In this document: in pieces, positions 46,825 through 58,260 of the stretch
Position numbering within the stretch: position 1 is the stretch's first letter
Layout: each line of letters starts with the position of its first letter
DNA from: Tupaia tana
Taxonomy: Eukaryota > Chordata > Mammalia > Scandentia > Tupaiidae
Reading direction: 5' to 3'
Length of the DNA: 64,000 nucleotides
Assembly: GCA_026018925.1 (NCBI GenBank)
Contig: JAKSZU010000002.1
Location: forward strand, 52,713,837 to 52,777,836
The notes under the pieces: model-generated
Told to the model about the DNA's origin: nothing
Seen by the model: only the letters and a program-made list of their open reading frames with translations
Database searches by the model: none
Translations under genes and position numbers: made by a program

Positions 46825-47040
46825 GAAGGGGCACAGAGGCAAAACATGATGCTTTGCAAGACAATCCCACAGGGCAGGTTCTCAGTTCAATTCCAAAGAC
46901 TTCCCTGAATAAATGAGGCACATATGCACACATGATCCAGAGCTGACTGAAAACTCTGGTGGATTGTGGCATCAGGACAATGTTGGGGCTATTGTCTGTT
47001 TCTGCTCATGGAGGAAATAAATAAACTTAAATTTAAAAAG
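46825..47040 (+). mobile_element. t-SINE type D
   Basis: GGCACAGAGGCAAAACATGA gives the type D head; tail ends in AAATAAATAAACTT. Confidence 0.8.
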
Positions 47041-47159
47041 AAATTATTTAGAACAGAATACACATTATATCTCTTTGGTATTTATAAAAGATTCCTATTT
47101 GGTAGTATGTGTATAAAAAACTTCAGTAAAGTTCTAAGAAGTCATTTATACTAACTAAT

Positions 47160-47240
47160 TTTTAAGAGAGATTTTTGCTATAGGGCACATGTGCTCACCA
47201 GAGAGACAGAAAGAGACAGAAAACAAGTAATAACTCCCAT
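47160..47240 (-). mobile_element. t-SINE type A tail fragment
   Basis: Only the 3' part is present in reverse (GAGATTTTTGCTATAGGGCA to the CT-rich stretch). Confidence 0.8.
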
Positions 47241-48096
47241 GATTACTTGATGTAAGTTTGTAATTTTTAGTTCTGTATTAATGTATTGTGTTATTTGACT
47301 ATAAAAATGGTTATATTGTTTGAATCCTTACCATGCATGTATTTCTTTTATATTCCTGAAATAGCAATAGGAATTAGATGGAAGAACAAACTATGAGTAA
47401 ATACTGTTCTGCACTGTAACAAACTATTTAACCTATACAAGATAATAAATAACCCACATGTAATTATAGGATGAAGGAGCAAAGACTAAACAATATGAAC
47501 TCTAATTCTAATGCACAGTTCTAGTTGTAATTCACCACTGTGCTAGAAAATATTACTTTAAGAAGCTATGGTATTCTAGAAAAAGTAATGAAGTATGTAA
47601 CATATATACACAAGGGGTGGAATCTGACCAAAAACAATATTAAATACAAAACTTCTTTTGCACAAATCAGCTATTGGTTAGTGATATATATCTGAATATC
47701 ACTGTATGTTACTATTTTTCTAAGCAAAGAAATAAAATAATGACTTTGGAAATTTATCACAAAAAATATTATAATACACATTCTAACTTCATGCTCAAAC
47801 TCATTCTTTAATTCAGTCAATAAAATATATACAGAGTTGAAACCCTGTGATACACAATTAGGAAATCACATAAAATAACGCAAAATGCTAGACACCATTT
47901 AAGAAAAAAGAATGCTGACTTGTGACTAGAAAAGGCAAAATTAAAAACAAAAAACAGTCATTTCTACAGTAACAAAATCAGTCTCGAAGTCAACTTAACC
48001 AAAATGCAGTTTTGTTATGTGAGCCTTCACTTCATGCTTTGTCTAGGTGCCAGCACTGGCTTGCGAGAGATCTTCTCTGACTGTTCCACAGCTCAC
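47241..48096. other. Unique intronic sequence
   Basis: AT-rich; no feature apart from the exon-like segment at its right end. Confidence 0.6.
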
Positions 48097-48174
48097 CTGG
48101 AAGGCATTTCTGTCTATCTGGGAGAGGCTTGCATTGCTACAGCTGGCTGACTTGTCTACAGGTTCAGGAGCCAG
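48097..48174 (-). other. Exon-like 78-bp in-frame segment with good splice signals
   Basis: On the minus strand TTGTTTCTCCACAG precedes a 78-bp open segment that ends TTCCAG|GTGAGC, a strong donor match. It is a whole number of codons in phase 0 and encodes 26 residues (LAPEPVDKSA, then SCSNASLSQIDRNAFQ). It lies in what should be CDK19 intron 2, where flanking exon phases are compatible with in-frame inclusion. Inclusion would place extra residues after Ala68 of the kinase domain and would probably disrupt it. I do not recognise the peptide. A cryptic exon or a piece of an old repeat are the alternatives. Confidence 0.25.
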
Positions 48175-48249
48175 CTGTGGAGAAACAACTCTGAACAGAT
48201 CCCTCAGTCATCAATTAAAAGACTGAGCAAGTCCAAATGGAAATATAAT

Positions 48250-48670
48250 ATACCTCTTATCTCAGTCCTTCAGGGCTACCATACCACAGACAGAAATTTA
48301 TTTTTCAAGTACTAGAGGTTGGAAAGGCCAAGATCAAGGCACCAGCTGGTTCACTGTCTGGTGCGAGACACTTACTTACAGACCATATCTTCTAACTGCA
48401 ACTTCATAAGGCAATGGGGCGAGGGATCACTCTGGGTCTTTTTCATAAGTGCACCAGGTGCCAGCAAGTGAGTGGTGGTTAAGGCAATGGACTCCACATG
48501 GCTGACCACTGGACTCAGTGGCTTAAAAATCATGCCAGGTGCGTGTGCATGTGTGCTCAAAATTCTGAAAGGAGAATGGAAGAGAAGGGACTAAAGTGTG
48601 GCCATCCCCCTGGGGAGTAATTTCTCACTTTCACTCTCTCTGGCAAGCATACATGCCTTATGGCCAAAAC

Positions 48671-48713
<43 letters not shown>

Positions 48714-48835
48714 TGGAGCATCCATCCCATGTCCCAAAGGCTCCACCACCTAGTGCTATCACCATGGGGATTAGGCTTTCAACATATGAATTTTGGATGG
48801 ACACAAATATTCAGAATACAGCATCCCTAAAACAC
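48250..48835 (-). mobile_element. MST-like MaLR LTR, reverse, split by a SINE
   Basis: In reverse orientation it shows the LTR wording AGAAATTTATTTTTCAAGTA, GGTTGGAAAGGCCAAGATCA and, right of the inserted SINE, TTTCAACATATGAATTTTGG, as in MST LTRs. The SINE spans 48455-48710. Confidence 0.75.
48455..48710 (+). mobile_element. t-SINE type A/C, B box deleted, long A-tail
   Basis: The B-box part is missing; the A-tail is about 37 bases (48673-48709). Confidence 0.9.
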
Positions 48836-49159
48836 ACTTAAGTAATCATCCACAATACTAGACTTTATTTGCCCATTAGATTCAAGTACTGCATCTAAAA
48901 AGCAATAACAAGAAGAAAGGCTAGCCATAACTGATCTTTTACCATCTATACTAAGAGAACTTACAAATCATTTATGAATATTAGAGAGATCTATGATAAA
49001 CTATAAAGTTCTTAAGAGCAGAAAGGCAATATAATAAATCAGAGTCGTTTTATAGAGAAAAGAGATTCAAGTACATAAAAAAACTTCAACACTATAATAA
49101 GTAAACATAGCAAAAAGGCAAATGATACCTACTATAGGTTTCTTAGAACTAGACTGTGA

Positions 49160-49424
49160 TGGGGTCAGCTGGTGGCATAGTGGTTAAGGCGCTGGACTTT
49201 CATATGGTCAACCTCAGTTCAAGTCCCCGACCTGGTGACTTAAAATTCACAGCAGGTACGTGTGCATAAATGCCCCAAATCCTGAGAGGAGAATGGAGGA
49301 GAAGGGATTGTGGCATGGCCATCACCCCTGGGGGATGGTTTCTCAGTTTCTCTCTCTCTGTCTTTCTCTGAGTCTCCAGTGAGCACATGTGTCCTATAGC
49401 AAAATCTCTCTTAATAAAAAAAAA
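49160..49424 (+). mobile_element. t-SINE type A
   Basis: Full length; moderately diverged. Confidence 0.95.
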
Positions 49425-49590
49425 AGGAGAAATATACTGTGATATATAATATTAATGTCTACACATTTATATGTTAATAATGGATAAACACTGAATGTCA
49501 GCTATTCTCTGCAGAGAAGAATTACAAAGTAATGAAGTATGTAAGTATGTTTATTAATTATACCTTCAACATCCAAAGCTAATTACTTTT

Positions 49591-49856
49591 TTTTTTTTTT
49601 TTTTTTGAGAGGTTTTCGCTATAGGGTGCGTGCGCTCGCCAGACAGACAGAGAGAGACATAGAGACAGAAAGCGAGAAATCACCCCCCAGGGGGGATGGC
49701 CACGCCGCAATCCCTTCTCCTCCATTATCCTCTTGGGATCTTGGGCACGCACGCACATGTGCCCGGCGTGAGTTTTAAGCCACCAGGTCCAGGACGCGAA
49801 CCACGGTCGACTACATGGAAGTCCAGCGACATAGCCATTACACTAACTGCTGGTTC
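49591..49856 (-). mobile_element. t-SINE type A, young
   Basis: Perfect 18-bp duplications CCAAAGCTAATTACTTTT at 49573-49590 and 49857-49874. Confidence 0.97.
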
Positions 49857-49874
49857 CCAAAGCTAATTACTTTT

Positions 49875-51009
49875 ATAAGGAAGAGTTTGCCTTGACAAAA
49901 AGCAATACTTAGTAAATGAAAATATTATTTGAATTTCAAAAGAGTATTTGAATTATACAAGTCTCAAAAATTATACCAGGCTCAATAAATACACTTTTAC
50001 ATATGACAAGTTAACAAAATTACTTACTAATTAAAACTGGGAATGTCCTACTGCATTTATACATCTCAAAAAATCCTTTATATAGCAAAAAATAAAAAAG
50101 TATCACTGAAAGGCAACAATTTGAAACTTGTAAATAAAAGGAAAAAATGAGAGCTGTCTAGATAGAAAGCTCATATGCCAACTAAATATAAATAATATAC
50201 ATATTACATGGATCACATAAACCTCAGTTTTTGATACTAGCTGGTAAGAGTAGCAACTTATTTTTATTGCAATTACACAAACTTGCAATGCTCTATGGCA
50301 GTGTCTCCACAATCCATGTTAAGTAGGTTATAAATACCTATGCTGTACTGTTCCCCTACACAGCAACAACAATGAGAAAAGTTCTTGGCCCAAGTAAGTT
50401 TGGGAACTGCTGAATCAAATAGGTTTCTTGACTGAGTATGTCTCTGAAAGCCCTTAACAGAAGGCTTTATGAAACTCTGGAAGGGGTAAAGCAATCTTTC
50501 CTAAATATATTTGACCGTGGCATCCTCCTTCCAAAGCAGAGCTTCTATTAATATTTCCAGGTACTGGTATTCTATGGGACATAGTTTGAGAAACACTGTT
50601 CTCAAAAGACAGCCTATGTGTTCTTTGTTGAATAAAAATAAACTTACTAAATAAAGCTACACAATAAACATTAAATAATGTTCGTTCTGTAGGAAGAACA
50701 GACCTATATGGAACCATAATACTAACATCTCTTCTACCAGATTTCACAAAGGACAGGACCTTTGCCTCACTAGTTCTCACTCCTACTCCCCATCCTGCGG
50801 TATTCCTGTCTTAGGATCCTCACCGCTATACAGGTTTCCCTGGTAAGGCAGAGGAAGCAGGGGTGTTGAAATGTAAAAGGATCTAGGTAAGTGAACAGGA
50901 GTGTGTAGAAGCCAGATAAACAGGGTGTTTATCCACAGTGGTAGAAACCGTATCATCAAAGAAGTCAGTTGGCTCAAGGAATCCAAGATGAATGCTAATA
51001 GAGCATAAT
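49875..51009. other. Unique intronic sequence
   Basis: No repeat recognised; the open frames here are short and not protein-like. Confidence 0.55.
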
Positions 51010-51025
51010 AAAAATGTGTGATGCT

Positions 51026-51294
51026 GGGACCAGCAGTTAGCGTCATGGCTATGTTGCTGGACTCCCATGTAGTCGACTGCGGTTTGCGTCCCAGATCCGG
51101 TGGCTTAAAACTCACGCCGGGCGCATGTGCATACGTGCCCAAGATCCCGAGAGGAGAATGGATCAGAAGGGATTGCGGCATGGCCACCCCTCCTGGGGGG
51201 TGATTTCTCGCTTTCTGTCTCTCTGTCTGTCTCTGTCTGGCGAGCGCACGCGCCCTATAGCAAAAACCTCTCCAAAAAAAAAAAAAAAGAAAAA
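51026..51294 (+). mobile_element. t-SINE type A, young
   Basis: Perfect 16-bp duplications AAAAATGTGTGATGCT at 51010-51025 and 51295-51310. Confidence 0.97.
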
Positions 51295-51539
51295 AAAAAT
51301 GTGTGATGCTAACCACAGTAAACAGTCAAGAAGATCCTGAATAAGATGGCAAGGAATGTGTAAAAAGGTTGAGTCACACTGTTCATGACAGAAAAGAGGG
51401 CTGGCTAGTTAAAACCCAACACATTAGGTGCAACATGCTGCATGAGACTGCCTTGCAGTGATTTATTCTAAGGTTCTTTTTTACAAGCAAAACTCCTTTG
51501 ACAAGGCCCAAAACAGACATGTCCCTCCCCTTTTTTTAA

Positions 51540-51775
51540 AGAGAGATTTCTGCTATAAGGCACATATGCTACCAGAGAGATAGAGAGACAGAAAACAAGA
51601 AATCACCCCCCAGAGGGGATGGCCACATTGCAATCCCTTCTCCTCCATTCTCTTCCCAGGATCTTCAGCAAGCACACACACCCAGTGTGAGTTTCAAGCC
51701 ACCGGTCTGGGAATTGAACCGCAGTTGGCCATGTGGGAGTCCAGAGACGTAACCATTATGCCATCCACTGGTCTT
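51540..51775 (-). mobile_element. t-SINE type A
   Basis: Older reverse copy. Confidence 0.9.
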
Positions 51776-51989
51776 CAAACATGCCTTTTATTAAAACCTA
51801 CTCTAAAGACTGTTTCTTTGACTTCTATATATAGTTTGTTTTGTTTTACTTATCTATATATAGTTTTCACCAACATGTTTTGATTTTTCTAAGCACAAAA
51901 TAACAGTGTTGAAATAAAGTCACCATTTATTTTAAAATTTTTACTTTGGTAAGATTTCACTAAAAAAAATAAATAATGATTTACTGAGT

Positions 51990-52159
51990 ATTTTTGTTTT
52001 TAATGAGGTAACATTCACAAAACATAAACTTCACCATGATAAAGTATATAATTGGTGATATTCAGTACATTTTCAGTGTTAACCATCACCACTGTGTAAT
52101 TCCAGAACACTTCAATCACCCCAAAAAGGAGGCCTATCCCCATTAAGCAGCCACTCCCA
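51990..52159 (+). mobile_element. L1 3' UTR fragment
   Basis: Wording of the mammalian L1 3' UTR is recognisable, including the stretches for AACCATCACCACTGTGTAAT and TCACCCCAAAAAGGAGGCC. It ends where a SINE tail fragment begins. Confidence 0.6.
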
Positions 52160-52232
52160 TTTCTCTCTGTCTTTCGCTGTCTCTCAGGTGAGCGTATGTG
52201 CCTATGGCAAAAATCTCTCTTAAAATAAAAAA
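52160..52232 (+). mobile_element. t-SINE tail fragment (type A/C)
   Basis: Only the CT-rich stretch and CCTATGGCAAAAATCTCTC remain. Confidence 0.75.
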
Positions 52233-52234
52233 CA

Positions 52235-52428
52235 GACCAGTAGGTGACATGCTTGGATTCCCACACAACCGACCATCGTTTGAGTTCCGGACCTGGCATT
52301 TTGCTTTCTCACTCCCTCTCTCTGTCTCTCACTCTGTCCCTCTCTAGTCAAATTTAAAAATAGATAAATAAATAAATGGATAAATAAAGTTAAATAAAAT
52401 AATTCCTTAGAAAACAAAAACAAAAAAA
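52235..52428 (+). mobile_element. t-SINE type B with A-box deletion
   Basis: GGTGACATGCTTGGATTCCC shows loss of the D-arm part. Confidence 0.9.
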
Positions 52429-52697
52429 GGGACCAGCAGTCAGCATAATGGCTATGTCGCTGGACTCCCATATAGTCGAACGCGGTTCACGTCCCAGACC
52501 CAGTGGCTTAAAACTCATGCCGGGCACATGTGCGTGCGTGCCCAAGATCCCGAGAGGAGAACGGAGGAGAAGGGACTGCGGCATGGCCATCCCCCGGGGG
52601 GGGTGATTTCTCATTTTCTGTCTCTTTGTCTCTCTGTCTGGCGAGCGCACACGCCCTATAGCCAAAACCTCTCAAAAAGAAAAAAGAAAAAAAAAAA
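52429..52697 (+). mobile_element. t-SINE type A, young
   Basis: Inserted in the A-rich tail of the type B copy; CpG-rich body. Confidence 0.95.
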
Positions 52698-52747
52698 AAA
52701 AAAGAAAATCACCATCTTAGATCATATATATTAAAAAAACATCTTTC

Positions 52748-53006
52748 AGGACGAGCACATGGCATAGCGGTTATATCGTTGGGCTCCCACATAGTTGACC
52801 ATGGTTTAAGTTCCAGATCCTGCAGCTTGAAACTCATGCCAGGCACAGTGTGCATGCATGCCCAAGATCATGATAGGAGAATGGAGGAGAAGGGATTGTG
52901 GTGCGACCATCTTCCCTGGGAGGTGATACGTCGCTTTCTGTCTTTCCGTATCTGTTTGTCTGGCAAGCGCACACACCCTACAGCAAAAATCTCTCAGAAA
53001 AAAATT
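52748..53006 (+). mobile_element. t-SINE type A
   Basis: Full length; third SINE of a forward tandem cluster. Confidence 0.95.
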
Positions 53007-53156
53007 AAATCTTTCTACAGAAAGATTAAAGAGGTATTTAACAATCTTTCTAGAATAGTTAGTCAAACATTATCTAAACATTCCTAAGACCATCTTGGCT
53101 TTTGATAGATTCAAGTTAAACATAAAACAGGTCTAAGTATATTACTCCACAAGGGC

Positions 53157-53188
<32 letters not shown>

Positions 53189-53192
53189 TATG

Positions 53193-53243
<51 letters not shown>
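53157..53243. repeat. TA-rich microsatellite
   Basis: Long TA runs flank a short CACATATACATATGTATATG centre that is itself nearly palindromic. Confidence 0.95.
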
Positions 53244-53245
<2 letters not shown>

Positions 53246-53539
53246 AAATAGTACTTTAAATTTTTTATGGAAAAAAGAGACAATCAATAAGATCTTAGAG
53301 CTCTGAACATATTATACATTTCAACTAACATAATAGCACTCTGAAAATCTCATGAGATGGAAAAATAAATAATCCCTGTTTCAAAAGTCTTGAGTTCCAT
53401 ATAACTTATGTTTTCAAGACTGTCTCATTTTCTTTATTCCTCCAATTAAATACATTTTAAATGATAAATCTGAAAAGATAAAAGAGAAAAACCCCACATG
53501 TTATAGTCAAAATGTTTGCCACCACCCCAAATTCATATG

Positions 53540-53768
53540 TTGGCATTTCTCTTTTGTGCACCAGAAAGAGATACAGAAAGAGGGAAAGGAGAAAGCACAA
53601 GCCCCAATGGAGAATGGTGACACTGAAATTTCTTCTCTTTTCTCCCTCTTTTCAGGATTTGAGGTGTGCACAAGCATACACCTGGCATGTTTCTCAAGTC
53701 ACCAGGTCCAGGACTCAAACCACACAGTTGACCATGAGGGATCCAACCGCCTTAACCAGAGCAGGCCC
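53540..53768 (-). mobile_element. t-SINE type C in LTR
   Basis: Reverse copy between two pieces of the MaLR LTR; CATATGTTG recurs on both sides. Confidence 0.9.
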
Positions 53769-53818
53769 CATATGTTGAAATCTAATCCACAATGCAGTAG
53801 TATTAAGAAGCGAGGCCT

Positions 53819-54058
53819 TGGGCTAGCAGATGACATAGCAGTTACGTCGCTGGACTTCCACATGGCCGACCGCAGTTTGCATTGTGCCTGGTGGCTTCAA
53901 ACTCACACCAGACATGTGTGCATGTGTGCCCAAGATCCCGGGAGGCGAATAGAGGAGAGGGGATTGCTGTGTGGCCATCCCTCTGGGGGGTGATTTGTCA
54001 CTTTCTGTCTCTGTCTCTCTGTCAAGCACATGTGCCTATAGCAAAAATTTCTCCAAAA
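53819..54058 (+). mobile_element. t-SINE type A in LTR
   Basis: AAGCGAGGCCTT / AAGTGAGGCCTT duplications of LTR sequence. Confidence 0.95.
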
Positions 54059-54144
54059 AGAAGTGAGGCCTTTAGGAGATGATTAAACAGTGAGGGTGCA
54101 GCCCTCATGAGTAAGATTGGTGCCTTTTAAAAAAAGTCCTGGGA

Positions 54145-54372
54145 TGTACCAGTTGGTGGTATGGTGGCTGACTCAAGTCAGCCACCATACCACCTACAGC
54201 CTAAAGCTCGGAAAACACACAGAGCTTGTTTGTGTGAGTGCCAAGATGCAGAGAGCAGAATGGAGGAAAGGGGACTACAGTATGGCCGTCCCCCCTGGGG
54301 GGTGCCTTCTCCCCACAATCCCCTCTTTCGGTGAGTATATGTGAACTACAGCAAATTTTAAAAAAGGAAAAG
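54145..54372 (+). mobile_element. t-SINE type A/C with perfect fold-back palindrome
   Basis: AAAGTCCTGGGA duplications bound it. A 19-bp perfect inverted repeat (54155-54173 and 54176-54194) replaces the anticodon and B-box part. Confidence 0.9.
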
Positions 54373-54619
54373 AAAGTCCTGGGAGAGCATATTACTTTCT
54401 GCTACACGAGGACACTGGAAGTTGGATACATCTACAAAGCAGAGTGATTTCTCAGCAGACACCTAATCTGCCAATGTTTTGTTTTTGGACTTCCCATTCT
54501 CTTGAACTATGAGCAATAAATTTCTGCTGTCTATATACTACCTAGTCAAAGGCATTCTGTACCTAGCCTAAAAATGAGACCATGACACCAGGTGCCAGGG
54601 ACAAATTAAAAAATCAAAT

Positions 54620-54882
54620 CAAAGGTGATGTGGTGGCTAACGTGCTAGACTCCCCAATGGCTAACTGAGGTTCAAGTGCTGGACATGGTGGCTTGAAATT
54701 CACACCAGGCACAGGTGTATGCATGCCACAAAACCCAAAACTGCACTGCAGCATGGCCATCCTCCCTGGGGAATCATCTCTCTCTCTCTTCCTCCCTCTC
54801 TCCCTCTGCTGAGCACGTGCGTGCGCACGCGCGTGCACACACACACACACACACACTATGGCAAAAACCTAAAAAAAGAAAA
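54620..54882 (+). mobile_element. t-SINE type A with alternating purine-pyrimidine run
   Basis: Body is shortened; GTGCGTGCGCACGCGCGTGC and an AC run (about 54815-54856) replace the usual tail start. Confidence 0.85.
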
Positions 54883-54918
54883 CTCTATAAACATCACAAC
54901 GGTCAAAAAAGGGGGTGA

Positions 54919-55079
54919 TGGGGCCAGCAAGTGGCGTGATGGCTAAGGCGCTGGACTCCCACATGGTGGACCATGGTTCAAGTCCTAGACCTGGTGACTT
55001 GCTTTTTCACTTTCCCTCTCTTTCTCTGACCAAATTAAAAATAAATAAATAGAATTAAACAAATAATTCTTTTTAAAGA
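54919..55079 (+). mobile_element. t-SINE type B
   Basis: Near-consensus head with CCAGCAAGTGGCGTG. Confidence 0.95.
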
Positions 55080-55559
55080 AAGGGGGGGCATAAAAAGCAA
55101 AGCATGAGACATAAACACCAGAAGAAGATAGCAAAATAGTATATGAAGTATATGAATAAAGACATTAGCGTAAACATTAAACTCTCCCAACTTAGAAAAA
55201 AATTTACATTAGAAATAGGAATGAACTTAAAATGAATTCCACAAAAACCTATTTCAATTAGAAATCTGCTACTGGTTCTTTTGAATGAAGAGCTAGAATA
55301 GTAAGCAGTATGGTTTTTAGCATGGCATGTCTATTTAACAATAGACTGACACAAATGTTCTGAAAACCCCAATTCACAAAGCTTGTGGCAGCAAATGGAA
55401 CTAGAATTCACAGTGCTTCAAGATTCACTCCTTGGGGAATCAATTAACTACTCTGCAATAGAAAATAACTTCATATTCCACTCTCAATTCTCAAGAGAAG
55501 CTCTTGACAAGACAGTGGTTTAAGGCCTTGACCAGGATAAACTGTGACTTTCAAGACCT

Positions 55560-56240
55560 CAGACAAGATCTTTCACGATTTTTGGCAGTATCTTTGATGC
55601 CAATATAAAAGCAACAATTCAGTGACCTGTGGAGCTTCTCCCTTCACCAAAGCCCCAGCAGATGTGTTTACCATGTACTTGGTCAGTTTGGCCGGCCACT
55701 TTTCAGTGTCTGATATCGCAATGGTCTTTCCAGGTTACAACATAGATTCACGAAACAAGAATTCTTTGGGGCCATCATCATGCTCTTAAAAGGACAAAAC
55801 AAAGAGGCCACCTTCACTGAGAAACATCAGAATTTCATTCAGTTACATGCTGAAAGGAAATACCACAGCTGCCAATTCCTTTAAAACCTTAATTTAGAGA
55901 GAAACTGTAAGGAAAAAAAATGTCCACAATGCTGGAGGAATAATGTCATCTGAAAGAGGCCTTCACTGTGCTTCTGCACCCAGTCACAAACCATGCAGAG
56001 TTCAAAAGACTTCACCAAGGGCTCCAATTATAGTATTTATTTTGCTTGCAAGATTTTGTAAAATATGTCTTGTGTGTTGGGGCAAATTCAAATGTAGGTA
56101 AGTTTCCCAGCCTTTCCAAATTAAGCTACCTCTTATCAAAAAGATTCCCATTGACCAATGTTTTCTGGATGAGCATATGAAAAGGGCTTCTTCAGCTTTG
56201 TTGGCTTCCTGATGCCAGACAAGAAAACACATGACTTATG
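55560..56240 (-). pseudogene. Possible decayed processed pseudogene, parent unknown
   Basis: The minus strand has several open, protein-like stretches in changing frames: KWPAKLTKYMVNTSAGALVK (about 55650-55720) and, upstream, IRGSLIWKGWETYLHLNLPQ (about 56080-56140). No parent protein was recognised and no A-tail or TSD was found. Plain unique intron sequence is an equal alternative. Confidence 0.2.
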
Positions 56241-56303
56241 GGTCCCTGAACATTAAACCTTTAGAGTAAGATCAAAGGAACACACAAGCTTTTGAAGCCT
56301 TGG

Positions 56304-56376
56304 GGGCCAGGATTCAAACTGCAGTTGGCCATGTGAATCCAGCTCCCTTAACCACTGGGCTATGGAGCCAGCCTAT
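56304..56376 (-). mobile_element. t-SINE type C head fragment
   Basis: Only the tRNA-like head remains, in reverse. Confidence 0.85.
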
Positions 56377-56525
56377 AAAATTATTTTCTAACACTGGTCA
56401 CAATAGTATCTCTGTACCATATGGTATTCTAGAACCTGTCACTCACCCAGCAAGAAGTGAAATCTAAGTCTAATTCTCCTCCCCAATCTGAGTGTCCATG
56501 GGCTCACTTGAAAAAAACACACCGT

Positions 56526-56861
56526 AGGCTAGTCCATGGCCTGGTGGTTAGGAGGCTAGATCCCATATGGCCGACTGCACAGTTCAAGTCTCAGATCCAG
56601 TGACTTGAAAATACACAGGGCATGGGACCAGCAGTTAGCATAATGGCTATGTCACTGGACTCCCATGTAGTCGACCACGGTTCGAGTCCCAGACCCGGCA
56701 GCTTAAACTCACGCCGGGTGTGTGTGCATGCGTACCCAAGATACTGAGAGGAGAATGGAGGAGAAAGGATTGCGGTGTGGCCATCCCCCCTGGGGGGTGA
56801 TTTCTCACTTTCTGTCTCTCTGTCTCTCTCTCTGTCTTTCTGGCGAGCACACACGCCCTAT

Positions 56862-56912
<51 letters not shown>

Positions 56913-57105
56913 GAAAGGAAGGAAGGAAATACACAGGGCATATGTGTGTACATGCCCAAAAACCTCAAAGGAGGAAAAAAATGAAGAAATGTTGTGTGCC
57001 CCATGGAGCTTTCTCATCTTACCTCTCTCCCTTTCTCTCTCTCTCTCCCCCGTCTCTCTCTGGAAAGTACACACACCCACTGACAAACTAAAAAATAAAG
57101 TTTAA
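56526..57105 (+). mobile_element. t-SINE type C host, split by nested type A
   Basis: Head at 56526-56623, remaining body and tail from 56928. Confidence 0.95.
56624..56927 (+). mobile_element. t-SINE type A nested in type C
   Basis: Perfect AAATACACAGGGCAT duplications of the host; long A- and GAAA/GGAA-rich tail. Confidence 0.97.
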
Positions 57106-57117
57106 AAGTTAAATAAA

Positions 57118-57290
57118 GAAGAACACATACCTGTGCATGACCAAAATCCCAATGGAATAGAGAAATGGAAGAGGAGAAACTGAAGCATGACCTTGCCCCA
57201 CTGGGGAGTGCTTTCTCCTCTCTCTCTTTCTCTCTGCCTCTCTGTTCCTGTCTCTCTTGAGTGTGAATGCACATACACTCTCCCATGAAA
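57118..57290 (+). mobile_element. t-SINE type C, 5' truncated
   Basis: Starts in the body; contains GACCTTGCCCCACTGGGG. Confidence 0.85.
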
Positions 57291-57295
57291 ACAAG

Positions 57296-57555
57296 TGTTT
57301 TTTTTTTGGAGAATTTTTTGCTATAGGGTACGTGTGCTCACCAGAAAGAGACAGGCAGAAAGACAGAAAGTGAGAAATCACCCCCCAGGGGGGATGGCCA
57401 CGCCGCAATCCCTTCTCCTCCATTCTCCTCTCGGGATCTTGGGCACACACGCACATGCACCCAGTGTGAGTTTAAGCTGCCGGGTCTGGGACTCGAACCG
57501 TGGTCAACTACATGGGAGTCCAGTGACATAGCCATTATGCTGACTGCTGGTCTCC
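57296..57555 (-). mobile_element. t-SINE type A
   Basis: Full reverse copy, little diverged. Confidence 0.95.
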
Positions 57556-58003
57556 CAAAAAAAATTTTTTAAAGAAAGAAAATATCATTTAAAAATAAAG
57601 AAGCGTATTTTCATTTATAGAAAATAAAGTCATAGTTGACTGGGAAAGAAAAATAAACTGAACATTCCCAAACAGAACCTTCCCTATAGAGAACTAAGCT
57701 GTTCAAACCCTGGAGTAAGATGTAGACTTAGGAGGAAAGAAATGCACTGATTGTAGTCATTTTGCTAACAAGCAAAAATATTTACTTCTAGGTTCTGAAA
57801 AGTAACATGGGATATATGGAAGGGCAAATAATAATAATATTATGAATTTTCATGATCCCATAAAGCCTATGTGCCATTTTTCATATAATTTAAACCACAT
57901 GCTATTTTCCCCTAATAGCAGGCTGGAAAAGACAACTATTACTCAGTGGCACAGCTTTATAACATTCTGTCAGAGAATAGCATCAATAACCATATTATAG
58001 GTC

Positions 58004-58260
58004 GGGACCAGCAGTTAGCGTAATGGCTACATCGCTGGACTCCCACATAGTCAACCACGGTTCGAGTCCCAGACCCGGTGGCTTAAACTCACGCGGGGTG
58101 CGTGTGCCTGCGTGCCCAAGACCTGAGAGGAGAATGGAGGAGAAGGGATTGTGGCGTGGCATCACCCCTGGGAGGTGATTTCTCGCTTTCTGTCTCTCTG
58201 TCTCTCTCTGTCTGTCTGGCAAGAACACGCGCCCTATAGCAAAAACCTCTCCAATAAATA
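58004..58260 (+). mobile_element. t-SINE type A, young
   Basis: Perfect 19-bp duplications AATAACCATATTATAGGTC at 57985-58003 and 58261-58279. Confidence 0.97.

Larger units (their letters stand above)
53490..54560 (+). mobile_element. MST-like MaLR LTR, split by three SINEs
   Basis: Segments CACCCCAAATTCATATGTTG, GAGGCCTTTAGGAGATGATT, GAGGGTGCAGCCCTCATGAG and GAGCAATAAATTTCTGCTGT appear in MST LTR order. SINEs at 53540-53768, 53819-54058 and 54145-54372 separate them. Confidence 0.8.

Noticed and set aside
51402-51480. Type D SINE head
   Set aside because: Only a short, weak resemblance (CATGAGACTGCCTTGCAGTG); too little to support a call.
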